Of a stretch of 64,000 bases of DNA, positions 35,113 to 43,026 are shown piece after piece (positions within the stretch are counted from its first letter, which is position 1; every line of letters starts with the position of its first letter). This stretch comes from Domibacillus robiginosus (GTDB taxonomy: Bacteria > Bacillota > Bacilli > Bacillales > Domibacillaceae): contig NZ_LAHL01000003.1 in assembly GCF_000966195.1 (NCBI RefSeq), positions 1-64,000 on the forward strand, given 5' to 3'. The notes beneath the pieces are model-generated. The model saw nothing but the letters and a program-made list of their open reading frames with translations, was not told the DNA's origin and searched no databases. A program made the position numbers and the translations under genes.

Positions 35113-35812
35113 ATTTTCGTTTGTAGACCATTTTGGAAAGTGAGACGCTTACTTCATATAGCAAAATCAGCGGAATGATCACAAGGACGTCTGATAAAAA
35201 GTCAGGCGGCGTAATTAAAATAGAAACAACAATCAGAGCAAAATACGCGAATTTGCGCATTTTTTGAAGGTTATAGGGATTTAAAATACCAAGGCTTGTT
35301 AAAAACATCATCACAACAGGCATTTCAAATAACACACCGAACGGAAGTGTCATATGAAGCAGAAATTTAAAATATTTTTCTGTTGTAAAAAAAGTAGCAA
35401 ACAAATCCCCGGAGAGTGACATTAAAAACGATAGAACAATGGGAAACAAAACGAAATATCCGAAGGAAAGGCCGGCGATAAACAAAAAAAACAGCGCTGG
35501 AACATATGTAGCTGTTACTTTTCTTTCGACCGGTGACAGGGCAGGCCGGACAAACAGCCATGTTTGATGAGCAGCAACGGGTATGGTTGCTGCACCGGCC
35601 ACAACAGCCGCGATCATCACATATACCATAATGATATCGCTCGGGCCAAGCAGCGCCAGCTTAAACGGCAGGTCCCGTACAATGTATTCGTAAATGTCTT
35701 GAACGAATGTAAAGGATACGATGAAAAAAACGAAAAACGCGGCAACGGTAATAATAAGCCGTTTACGCAATTCTTCAAAATGCTCGAGTGCTTTCATATT
35801 TTGATCTTCCAT
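35093..35812 (-). CDS. tatC: Sec-independent (Tat) translocase subunit TatC, 239 aa
   Basis: A six-helix TatC protein that recognises twin-arginine signal peptides. The conserved N-terminal HFEELRKRLI motif, the periplasmic-loop FVRPALSPVERK and the cytoplasmic EMPVVMMFLTSLGI are present. ATG 35812 has GGAGG at 7-base spacing. It follows phoX and tatA on the same strand, recalling the phoD-tatAd-tatCd locus of B. subtilis, where the translocase is dedicated to a phosphatase. A hairpin terminator sits between tatA and tatC. Confidence 0.95.
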   Translation of the reverse strand: MEDQNMKALEHFEELRKRLIITVAAFFVFFIVSFTFVQDIYEYIVRDLPFKLALLGPSDIIMVYVMIAAVVAGAATIPVAAHQTWLFVRPALSPVERKVTATYVPALFFLFIAGLSFGYFVLFPIVLSFLMSLSGDLFATFFTTEKYFKFLLHMTLPFGVLFEMPVVMMFLTSLGILNPYNLQKMRKFAYFALIVVSILITPPDFLSDVLVIIPLILLYEVSVSLSKMVYKRKLAAAAN

Positions 35813-35824
35813 AATAGGACCTCC

Positions 35825-35852
35825 AAAAAAAGCCGCCCCGCAGCAGGCGGGG
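35825..35852 (-). terminator. Attenuating terminator between tatA and tatC
   Basis: On the minus strand, CCCCGC-CTGCT-GCGGGG then CGGCTTTTTTT. The tatC ribosome binding site lies directly after, so read-through would set the TatC level below TatA. Confidence 0.85.
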
Positions 35853-35865
35853 ACAGCCGAAATGA

Positions 35866-36060
35866 TTAAACCAATGTTTTTTCTTTTTTCTTTTCCGTTT
35901 TTTCCTCGTCATCTGAGACAAGTTCACGGGTAGATTTTTTAAATTCTTTCAGTGTTGAACCGAATGCACGGCCAATTTCCGGAAGCTTAGACGGTCCGAA
36001 GATAATAAGTGCGATCACCAGAATTAAAATTAATCCCGGTACCCCGATGTTTTGCAGCAT
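35866..36060 (-). CDS. tatA: Tat translocase pore protein TatA, 64 aa
   Basis: A single N-terminal membrane helix followed by the hinge [22 protein letters not shown] and an acidic-basic tail, exactly the TatA/TatE pattern. Length is typical of TatAd-type proteins. It follows phoX by 12 bases, so the two are co-transcribed, and excess TatA over TatC would suit pore formation. Confidence 0.95.
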   Translation of the reverse strand: MLQNIGVPGLILILVIALIIFGPSKLPEIGRAFGSTLKEFKKSTRELVSDDEEKTEKKKEKTLV

Positions 36061-36072
36061 AAAAGAGCCTCC

Positions 36073-37716
36073 TTAATATTTAAATCCAGTAATGGCTACA
36101 ACGGATGGACGCGGCTGGTTATCGCCTTTACGGTGCGGCCACATGCTTGTTGGATTATTGATGTCTTCTGTTTCTTCACCTGGATGCTGAACAGCCAGGA
36201 ACAGGGTAGTCTCGTCATCTGTAAAGCAAGGCCCCGTTAATTCTGCTTCAACCGGTGCAGAAGCAAACTGGTAGGCTTCACCCATCGCGTCCCCGCTTGT
36301 TGGAATCACGAACACGCCGTTGTTTTGGAATGTTTCATAAATGCCTTTTCCAACTGAGCTTGAAGAAATATCTGTTACGGTCCACAGGTTGCCATCGCTG
36401 TCGAATGTTAAATTGTCCGGCGCACTAAAGCCGCTTTGACGCCCGCCGCAGGCGAAAATCTCAAAGTCAAACGTCAGGGAGCCAAGGTCATCATTGCTTT
36501 CAAGGAAGCGTGTAATGTGGCCGTGCATATTTCCATGCTTGGCGTTATTTGTGTGAGCAATAAAAACAGACTTATCAAATGGGCTGATTTCCACATCTTC
36601 CGGACGGTCCGTTGGTGTGGCGCCAAGTAAAAGGGCTGCCTCAGCTGCATGCACAAGGACATCTGCCTGTGTCTGGAACTTGGCTAAAAGGTCTGCTTTG
36701 TCTTTCGCTGCTGCACGCACTGCTTCAATCGTGAGTGCCACCCATGTTCCTTTCGCCATGTTTGCTGCATACAATGTACCTTCTTCGAGCAAATCGGAGT
36801 TTGACTGCTTGCGTGATTTTACATATTTATTTTTACTGATAAATTTATACACGCACGCATCCTGCTTGTCGTCACCCATGTAAACTGCAATTCGCCCGTC
36901 ATTTGTTAAGCCCATTGCGGAGTTTTCATGATGAAAACGCCCAAGAGCTGTGTGCTTGCGTGGTGCAAAATTGGTATCAAACGGATCTACTTCAACGATC
37001 CAGCCGTAATGAGTTTCGTTTAAAGAAGCTGCTTCTGATGTTGATTCATAGTTTTCTTCCGCAGACAAAACCGTGTTCCAGAGCGTTTTTCCGCCAGAGC
37101 AGTTTGCAAATGTACCCTGTACAATATCCACGCCGCCAACTGTTTTTGACCCGCGTGCCGGACCTGTTAAACGGAACGGAGTTAATCCAGAGATGCGGCG
37201 TGCATATTTGGACGATGTATCCATTTTCCAGATACCTTCTTCATCCTGGTAAATCTCGATGATCGAACCGCCTTGATTATAAAGAAGCTTTTGAATTTGG
37301 GAAGCGGAATATTTTCCGTTAACAGGCGAGCCTGTTACCCAAAGATCGCTTGTATATTCATGGTTGACCCAGAGAAGACCGCGCTGGTTCGAGCCATTTA
37401 TCGGGAAAAACATGGTGAAATCGTTGTTGTAGCCAAAAGTATCACCGGATTTGTTGATGATGTCGCCATAGGCTGCGACTACGTCATATTTAAATCCGCG
37501 CGGCAGAACAAGCTCGTCCTTACCCGATGGCTGAATTGGTTTAAAGTTCAAGCCGGACACTTTTTTCTTTCGGCCGAACAAATGAGAAGCGGCTTTTGTG
37601 CCTTCTGCCTGTGTTTTAGGTGCGAATGCACCTAATCCGGCTGAAGCAACCGTTAAAGCGGTTACCCCTGTACCAACATAAGTTAAAAACTTTCGTCTGT
37701 TTAAATCTTGTGACAT
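36073..37716 (-). CDS. phoX: PhoX-family alkaline phosphatase, Tat-exported, 547 aa
   Basis: An N-terminal twin-arginine signal (NRRKFLTYVG, then a hydrophobic core ending near TQA) directs folded export. The body belongs to the DUF839/PhoX family, as seen in GLLWVNHEYTSDLWVTG, GRFHHENSAMG, GDDKQDACVYKF and RPEDVEISPFDKSVF. PhoX enzymes are calcium- and iron-dependent phosphomonoesterases expressed under phosphate starvation. ATG 37716 has AAAGGTGGG upstream. The adjacent tatA and tatC genes probably export it. Confidence 0.93.
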   Translation of the reverse strand: MSQDLNRRKFLTYVGTGVTALTVASAGLGAFAPKTQAEGTKAASHLFGRKKKVSGLNFKPIQPSGKDELVLPRGFKYDVVAAYGDIINKSGDTFGYNNDFTMFFPINGSNQRGLLWVNHEYTSDLWVTGSPVNGKYSASQIQKLLYNQGGSIIEIYQDEEGIWKMDTSSKYARRISGLTPFRLTGPARGSKTVGGVDIVQGTFANCSGGKTLWNTVLSAEENYESTSEAASLNETHYGWIVEVDPFDTNFAPRKHTALGRFHHENSAMGLTNDGRIAVYMGDDKQDACVYKFISKNKYVKSRKQSNSDLLEEGTLYAANMAKGTWVALTIEAVRAAAKDKADLLAKFQTQADVLVHAAEAALLLGATPTDRPEDVEISPFDKSVFIAHTNNAKHGNMHGHITRFLESNDDLGSLTFDFEIFACGGRQSGFSAPDNLTFDSDGNLWTVTDISSSSVGKGIYETFQNNGVFVIPTSGDAMGEAYQFASAPVEAELTGPCFTDDETTLFLAVQHPGEETEDINNPTSMWPHRKGDNQPRPSVVAITGFKY

Positions 37717-37771
37717 TACTGGACCCACCTTTTATGTATTTTTATCTCCCAGAGCTATAGTAGAAAAGAAG

Positions 37772-37829
37772 TGTAAAGTACGTATAGAAAATTTGTGTTA
37801 ATTATGTAAAACATTATTAAGTTTGTAAA
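37772..37829 (-). promoter_or_regulatory. Possible Pho box cluster upstream of phoX
   Basis: On the minus strand, TTTACA, TTTACA, TTAACA and TTTACA occur at 37829, 37810, 37801 and 37777. The hexamers fit the PhoP half-site TTWACA, but the spacings (19, 9 and 24) do not follow the usual 11-bp period, so this is tentative. Confidence 0.35.
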
Positions 37830-37888
37830 AATAATTGAAACCTTTGTGACATACTCTTCGTAGAAAGAAGCAAAGAGGTGATCGATAA

Positions 37889-38053
37889 ATGAAAGTATTT
37901 ATTGGCTCTGTAATTGTGCTTCTTCTTATTGGAGCAGGTATCTGGCTGCTGTTGTCGCCTTCATTCAAAAAGGTCGGGGAAACAGCAAGCAAGGTAAAAG
38001 AAAATTTAAAGGAGGAAAAAAATGGAGAAAGTAACCCCGAAAAAGAAAAGTAA
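37889..38053 (+). CDS. Single-pass membrane microprotein upstream of the SPFH gene, 54 aa
   Basis: ATG 37889 follows AAAGAGGTGAT with good spacing. Residues 3-23 form one membrane helix (VFIGSVIVLLLIGAGIWLLL, 20 residues), and the rest is a charged Lys/Glu-rich tail. The gene overlaps the SPFH gene by 32 bases, and the SPFH ribosome binding site lies within it, so translation is coupled. I recognise no family. The arrangement suggests a small partner of the SPFH scaffold, such as a localisation or protease-adaptor peptide (inference). Confidence 0.75.
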   Translation: MKVFIGSVIVLLLIGAGIWLLLSPSFKKVGETASKVKENLKEEKNGESNPEKEK

Positions 38054-38873
38054 AAGTGGAAACAAGAAGGTACTGGGCGGTTCACTGGTTGCTTTAGCAC
38101 TTATTATTGGTTTAGCACTTTTATCTATGTTTATTGAAAAAATTCCAAACGGTTATGTAGGAGTCGTGTACAGTCCGAACGGAGGCGTTCAAGAAGACAC
38201 ATTGGGACAGGGATGGCACCTTGTTGGCTTATTTGATAAAGTAACCATTTATCCGGTACGCATGCAGACAGTCAATTATAAAGATATTCAAGTGGCAACA
38301 TCTGACGGGAAAAGCGTGACAGTTGATTTTGCCTATAACTATAGTATTCAGCCGGACAAAGTAGTTGATGTATTTAATCAGTTTGGCCCGATTGAAGTAG
38401 AACAGATTGAAGACTCTTATTTACGCACACGCCTTTGGGATGCCGGGCGAAAAGGAATTGCGAAATATTCCGTTATTGATACTTATGGAGAAAAGTCATC
38501 GGAAGCAGCCGTAGATGTTCAAACACTTTTCGCAGAGGATATTAAAGGTCTGGGGTTTGTCGTTGATAATATGACACTTGGCGTGCCGAAGCCGGATGAA
38601 TCCACCCAGGCAGCCATCAACAAGCGTGTAGAGGCTGCCCAGGAGCTTGAAAGAAAACAAATTGAGTTGAAAATAGCCGAGGCAGAAGCGCAGAAAAAGA
38701 AAATTGAGGCGCAGGGAGTTGCCGAGTATAACGAAATTATCAAAGCGTCTATTTCACCAGAAGTCATTCAAAACAAATGGATTGAAAAATGGGATGGCGT
38801 GATGCCGAAAGCAACCGGGTCAGATCAGCTGATTTCGATTCCGATGGATGAAACGGCACCGAGCCAGCCATAA
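38022..38873 (+). CDS. SPFH/prohibitin-family membrane scaffold protein, 283 aa
   Basis: A basic N-terminus and one membrane helix (about 18-38) are followed by an SPFH domain (about 45-190: GYVGVVYSPNGGVQEDTLGQGWH) and a long coiled coil (about 195-245: AAQELERKQIELKIAEAEAQ). The design is that of prohibitin-like proteins, which form membrane rings that organise proteases or membrane domains. TTAAAGGAGG precedes the ATG. It is the second gene of an operon with a 54-residue membrane microprotein and diverges from phoX. Confidence 0.88.
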   Translation: MEKVTPKKKSKSGNKKVLGGSLVALALIIGLALLSMFIEKIPNGYVGVVYSPNGGVQEDTLGQGWHLVGLFDKVTIYPVRMQTVNYKDIQVATSDGKSVTVDFAYNYSIQPDKVVDVFNQFGPIEVEQIEDSYLRTRLWDAGRKGIAKYSVIDTYGEKSSEAAVDVQTLFAEDIKGLGFVVDNMTLGVPKPDESTQAAINKRVEAAQELERKQIELKIAEAEAQKKKIEAQGVAEYNEIIKASISPEVIQNKWIEKWDGVMPKATGSDQLISIPMDETAPSQP

Positions 38874-38880
38874 GTAAAAA

Positions 38881-38911
38881 GGATTTCACCGCTAATGGTG
38901 AAATCCTTTTT
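38881..38911 (+). terminator. Left copy of duplicated terminator hairpin (element C)
   Basis: GGATTTCACC-GCTAAT-GGTGAAATCC followed by TTTTT. Matches 39390-39420 at 29 of 31 positions, with both changes compatible with pairing. Confidence 0.9.
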
Positions 38912-39389
38912 ACTCTGTTGAAATATGACGTTGTCGGGCTACGTTATCTTCAAAATCTACATGTTTAGTTACCGTTCTTAGCCGAAGCATAGAAAGAGCG
39001 GCATTCGTGGGGCTCCGCTTTCCATGGAGCAGGCGCTGAACCCGATTTCGCCTGGCGGCTCCACCGGTTTCAGCTGCCCGCTCGTCCCATAAGAATCTAC
39101 GCCGCCCTCCCGCCGCCAAGTGGCTTGCAACAAGATTGTATAGGGCTATAAGGTCGTATTTTTTCTTTTTAAAAGAAAAGGAAATCTCTGTCTGCTCCCT
39201 GGCTGATTGATCTTCAACACCACTTAGTGAAGACTGCCGGACGAAGACTCCTGCGGGAAGTACAGTGAGTCGGGAGATCCCGCAGGTGCAAGCCGAGGAA
39301 GCTCCCGCACTGCCCGCGGAACGCGAAGTCCGGCAGGCTTCACTTATCGGCTCTTTTTTTGAAAAAGAAAGACTTTGTCTACACATTGA
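38912..39389 (+). mobile_element. Terminator-nested repeat element, copy C (478 bp)
   Basis: The right end TTTGTCTACACATTG matches copy A. The left end is of a second type, starting near CTGTTGAAATATGACGTTG, and is shared with copy D. It contains both complete palindromic arms and the AT-rich middle ending in CACTTAGTGAAG. Orientation is as copy A. No protein-coding frame is supported. Confidence 0.8.
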
Positions 39390-39420
39390 GGGTTTCACCG
39401 CTAACGGTGAAATCCTTTTT
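39390..39420 (+). terminator. Right copy of duplicated terminator hairpin (element C)
   Basis: GGGTTTCACC-GCTAAC-GGTGAAATCC followed by eight T; a duplicate of 38881-38911 and the better terminator of the two. Confidence 0.9.
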
Positions 39421-39508
39421 TTTCTGAAAATGCCTGCCGTTTTCGGGGTTTTGTATGGTAAAATTAGTTAGGAATGACAAGTAAAGAGAAAGCTGGAGGA
39501 GAGAAAAA

Positions 39509-40954
39509 ATGAAAAATTGGTTAATGCTGCTTACGGCGTTGTTTGTTGTCATTGGGATTATGCAGCCTGCCCAGGCAGCGGCAGAGACAGCTTTTTATAC
39601 AAAATCTGCAGTTGCACATGCAGATGGAACAACTACACCGGTTTATGCACTGAACGAGCCGATGACACTTCAGATCGACTGGGAATACAATGGGCAAGAG
39701 CCTGCGGTATACAAGGTGCCGACTCCTTTTTATATTAATAAGGACGGAGAACAGGTGCTGAAAGCCTCAACTGGAGAAACAGTTGGAACTTTAAAAATGG
39801 ATGCAGCGGATAATACCATTACAGCTGTATTAGAAAACAACGTAAAGTCAGGAGTAAAAGGGACTGCGTCTGTTCCACTCGTATTCAAAGAGGACAAGCT
39901 GCCGAAAATCGGTTCCTACGGAGTGAATTTCCCGACAGGTGAACGACTTTCTTTTACAATTACAGAAGAAACAGAGGGAGCCATTAAAATTGTAGCGATG
40001 GATGCCAAGTCCGAAGCAAAACTGTCCGGTGCGGCATTTACAATTGTCAATGAATCTGGAAAAGTTGTTGCGTCATTGACAACGAATGCATCAGGAGAAG
40101 CATCCGTGAGAGACCTGGTGTTTGGCACGTATACAGTCACGCAGACAGCAGCACCGGATGGATATGCCGTTCCGCTGGAGCCATGGAAATTAGATTTAAA
40201 TACCGTTCTTGTAACAAAAGAAATTATGCATGAAAAATCAACAGGCCTGACAGGTGCGCTCAACATTACAGCGGTTGAAAAGGGCACAGATGTACCGATT
40301 GCTGGAGCTGAATTTGAGCTGAAAACAGAAAATGGTCTTTTTTCGAAAACGGTTGTGACGGATGAGAAGGGAAAAGCGTCACTGACTGGTCTTTCTTACG
40401 GCAAGTATGAGCTTGAACAAACAAAAACAAACAGTGACTATGTCCTGCCAACGGAGCCATGGACTATCAACATTGGCCGCCAGACGCCTGTTGAACAAAA
40501 GATTGAAAACAGCCTGGTGAATGCGTATGGTTCTTTAAAAGTAACACTGACGGACGAGACGTCCGGCACGGAGCTTAAAGGCGCGGAGTATTCTCTTTAT
40601 GATGAAGAGAAAAAGCTTGTTTCAAAGGTTGTGACAAATAACGATGGAATTGCCCTGTTTACAAGCTTAAAAGCGGGAAGCTATACGCTTGAAGAAACAG
40701 ATGCCCCGGACGGCTACACACGCTCCACTAAAGAAACGGCCGTGACGATTAAGAGCGGTGAAACGCTGGAGCTGAAAATGAAACATACAAAAGCAGCCAC
40801 AGCTGCTGCTACAACAACAACGACAACGACTAAAACAAAAGCTGCTACGCTTCCGCAAACAGGGGATGACTCCGGTATGACATTGTATCTGTTTGCGGGT
40901 GTACTGCTTGCAGCAGGGGCATGGCTGCTGATGAAAAAAGGAAAACGTGCGTGA
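39509..40954 (+). CDS. LPXTG-anchored surface protein with three SpaA-type domains, 481 aa
   Basis: A signal peptide (about 1-25) leads into an N-terminal beta domain (about 26-150). Three SpaA/Cna-B-type prealbumin-like repeats follow (about 155-240, 250-330 and 338-430), each with a G-A-x-F/Y-x-L/I start and a G-x-Y-x-L/V-x-E/Q-T end (FGTYTVTQTAAPDGY, YGKYELEQTK, AGSYTLEETDAPDGY). A Thr-rich linker (TTTTTTTK) leads to LPQTGD at 448-453, a membrane helix and a KKGKR tail, the complete sortase sorting signal. The adjacent sortase gene overlaps its stop, so substrate and anchor enzyme are co-translated. A pilin- or adhesin-like role is inferred. Confidence 0.92.
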   Translation: MKNWLMLLTALFVVIGIMQPAQAAAETAFYTKSAVAHADGTTTPVYALNEPMTLQIDWEYNGQEPAVYKVPTPFYINKDGEQVLKASTGETVGTLKMDAADNTITAVLENNVKSGVKGTASVPLVFKEDKLPKIGSYGVNFPTGERLSFTITEETEGAIKIVAMDAKSEAKLSGAAFTIVNESGKVVASLTTNASGEASVRDLVFGTYTVTQTAAPDGYAVPLEPWKLDLNTVLVTKEIMHEKSTGLTGALNITAVEKGTDVPIAGAEFELKTENGLFSKTVVTDEKGKASLTGLSYGKYELEQTKTNSDYVLPTEPWTINIGRQTPVEQKIENSLVNAYGSLKVTLTDETSGTELKGAEYSLYDEEKKLVSKVVTNNDGIALFTSLKAGSYTLEETDAPDGYTRSTKETAVTIKSGETLELKMKHTKAATAAATTTTTTTKTKAATLPQTGDDSGMTLYLFAGVLLAAGAWLLMKKGKRA

Positions 40955-41592
40955 AGCCAAGGCAAATAATAGGCGTGTTTTTTATCCTCGCAGCCATTGT
41001 GCTGATTGGAGCGCCTTTTTTAAAGTATGAACTGCTTGAAGCAAAATCCAGCCACGTAACCGCCGAAGCGCTGACGCCCGAAAAAATTCAGCAAAACAAT
41101 GAGCAGCCTGCAGAGTTTAACATGGAAGCCATTGAGCCGCCTTCTGTCATAGATAGTGTAGTGAAGGAAGTTAAACCGGATAAAGAGTCGGTTGTCGGCC
41201 AAATCACCATTCCATCTGTGGACTTGAGCCTGCCGATTTTAAAAGGAACAACAAATGAAAACTTGATGGCCGGTGCCACAACAATGCGTGAAAACCAGTG
41301 GATGGGCGTAGGGAATTACCCGCTTGCCGGTCACCATATGAACCGGAAAGATCTTCTGTTCAGCCCCGTGTTACACGTGAAAAAAGGGGATGTAATCCAG
41401 ATAACTGATTTAACGTATGAATATACGTATACGGTTACGAATATAGAAGTGGTTCATGAAAGCCGGACAGACGTGATGGAAAATACCATTGAGCCGAAAA
41501 TCACGCTTGTAACCTGCTACAGTTCGGATGATCGGACAAAGCGATTTATTGTAACAGGCGAATTAAAAGAAACAAATGAATTCAAAAAATGA
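40951..41592 (+). CDS. Sortase (transpeptidase), 213 aa
   Basis: Starts at GTG 40951, overlapping the LPXTG gene stop in GTGA, with AAAGGAAA upstream; the longer frame from 40921 is not needed. One N-terminal membrane anchor (about 5-25) precedes the sortase domain (about 80-213). The catalytic triad is His128 in LAGHHM, Cys189 in TLVTCY and Arg198 in TKRFIVTG. It cleaves LPXTG between Thr and Gly and joins the protein to peptidoglycan. It is most like class A, with the co-encoded LPQTG protein as its probable substrate. Confidence 0.92.
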   Translation: MKPRQIIGVFFILAAIVLIGAPFLKYELLEAKSSHVTAEALTPEKIQQNNEQPAEFNMEAIEPPSVIDSVVKEVKPDKESVVGQITIPSVDLSLPILKGTTNENLMAGATTMRENQWMGVGNYPLAGHHMNRKDLLFSPVLHVKKGDVIQITDLTYEYTYTVTNIEVVHESRTDVMENTIEPKITLVTCYSSDDRTKRFIVTGELKETNEFKK

Positions 41593-41623
41593 GGGCGCCT
41601 TTAACAGGTGCCTTCTTTTTTTT
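41593..41623 (+). terminator. Terminator of the sortase operon
   Basis: AGGGCGCCT-TTAAC-AGGTGCCTT with a T run. Confidence 0.85.
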
Positions 41624-41690
41624 GAAAAAAAGCAAGAGCCTTTTAAAGAAAATATATTTTTTAGGAAAATATTGCATTTTTCCGGAAAAT

Positions 41691-41722
41691 CCGTATTATT
41701 TATATTAATACAGTTAATACGG
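41691..41722. promoter_or_regulatory. Operator-like inverted repeat before the GntR regulator
   Basis: CCGTATTA (41691-41698) and TAATACGG (41715-41722) form a perfect 8-bp inverted repeat around a 16-base AT-rich spacer that overlaps the promoter region. It is the likely binding site of the YtrA-type repressor encoded just downstream. Confidence 0.6.
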
Positions 41723-41744
41723 TCAATAGGAAAGGAGGACGGCG

Positions 41745-42134
41745 ATGTTTACGATTGATACGAGAAGCCGTGTGCCGATATATGAACAGCTGATCGAAAA
41801 AATGAAGGAGTTAATCATCCGCGAAGTCATGAAAGAAGATGAAAAGCTGCCATCGGTCCGCGTGCTGGCGCAGGAATTAACCATCAATCCCAACACGATT
41901 CAAAAAGCGTATCGAGAGCTGGAGCGTGAAGGATTTATTTATTCAATCCCTGGCAAAGGAAGCTTTGTATCACCAGTGAAAAAGGAAATCAATAAGGAGC
42001 GGGTGGAGATGTTGAAACATGAACTTGAGCGGATCGTCGGCGAAATTTTATATCTTGGTGTACCGAAGGATGAAGTGATCAAGCTGATTGAAACGATCCA
42101 GGAACCAGAAAGGGGAGCAGGCGAAAATGATTAA
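41745..42134 (+). CDS. GntR-family regulator, YtrA subfamily, 129 aa
   Basis: A short GntR protein. The N-terminal winged helix (about 10-75) carries RVPIYEQLIEKMKELI and LPSVRVLAQELTINPNTIQK, and a brief C-terminal helical tail replaces the effector domain, as in YtrA. Such repressors usually control an adjacent ABC system and respond to cell-wall antibiotics. ATG 41745 has AAAGGAGG upstream. It is the first gene of a three-gene operon with the ATPase and permease. Confidence 0.92.
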   Translation: MFTIDTRSRVPIYEQLIEKMKELIIREVMKEDEKLPSVRVLAQELTINPNTIQKAYRELEREGFIYSIPGKGSFVSPVKKEINKERVEMLKHELERIVGEILYLGVPKDEVIKLIETIQEPERGAGEND

Positions 42135-43026
42135 AGCCGATCATATATCAAAGCGGTTTGGTCGTTTTGAAGCGGTAAAAGACGTACATATGCATGTCAA
42201 GAAAGGGTCGATCTATGGCCTGCTTGGATCGAATGGTGCCGGGAAAACCACCCTTCTTAAAATGCTGTCTGGCATTATGCAGGCCGATCAAGGGGAGCCC
42301 ATGATCGAAGGGGTGTCTATTTTTGAACGGCCGGATGTGAAGAAGCGCCTTCTGTTCATTCCGGATCAGCCGTATTTTTTTCATCAAGCTTCTTTGCTTC
42401 AAATGGCCCGCTTTTATGCAGCCGTTTATGACCGGTGGAATGAGGAACGGTTTCACCAGCTGTATCAGCATCTTGACCTTGACCCGAAAACAAAGCTTTC
42501 GCGCATGTCTAAAGGAATGCAGCGTCAGGCCGCTTTTATTCTAACACTGTCTGCGATGCCTGATGCGCTTATCTTAGATGAGCCCTTTGATGGACTGGAT
42601 CCTGTTGTACGCCAGCAGGTGAAAAACCTGCTTATTCAAGATGTCAGCAGCCGGGATATGACAGTTCTCGTTTCTTCGCATAATCTGCGGGAAATGGAAG
42701 ACTTTTGTGATGCTGTCGGTGTGATGCACAAAGGCCGCCTGTTGTATGAACGTGATTTAGAAGAATTAAAAACAGATGTGAGCAAGCTACAGGTGGCTTT
42801 TAAAAGGATGCCGGATGAATCGTTCCTGAAGGGAATGGATGTAATGCACTATGAGAAACGGGGCCGGGTGCTGATTTGCATTGTTCGCGGAAACGAGGGT
42901 GATATTGATCGGCACGTGCGTGCTTATGAACCGGCGATTTACGATGTACTGCCGCTCACACTTGAAGAAATCTTTACGTATGAAATGGGGAGTGTCGGCT
43001 ATGAAATCCGGAATCTTATCGTTTAA
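42127..43026 (+). CDS. ABC transporter ATP-binding protein (YtrB-like), 299 aa
   Basis: Walker A is GSNGAGKTT, the signature is degenerate (RMSKGMQRQ in place of LSGGQ), Walker B is ALILDEPFDGLD, and the switch His is in SSHN. ATG 42127 lies 8 bases inside the regulator gene. The C-terminal ~90 residues are a linker to the partner permease. Operon position and sequence style fit the YtrABCDEF type, linked to bacitracin or lipid II-targeting antibiotic stress in B. subtilis. Confidence 0.9.
   Translation: MIKADHISKRFGRFEAVKDVHMHVKKGSIYGLLGSNGAGKTTLLKMLSGIMQADQGEPMIEGVSIFERPDVKKRLLFIPDQPYFFHQASLLQMARFYAAVYDRWNEERFHQLYQHLDLDPKTKLSRMSKGMQRQAAFILTLSAMPDALILDEPFDGLDPVVRQQVKNLLIQDVSSRDMTVLVSSHNLREMEDFCDAVGVMHKGRLLYERDLEELKTDVSKLQVAFKRMPDESFLKGMDVMHYEKRGRVLICIVRGNEGDIDRHVRAYEPAIYDVLPLTLEEIFTYEMGSVGYEIRNLIV

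Noticed and set aside
35072-35113. A 13-codon frame MKNSRTGLVRGCG on the plus strand behind a perfect AAAGGAGGA site
   Set aside because: The frame is the reverse complement of the tatC terminator hairpin, and no downstream gene would use it as a leader peptide; the ribosome-binding-like site is probably chance. A translated leader cannot be fully excluded.
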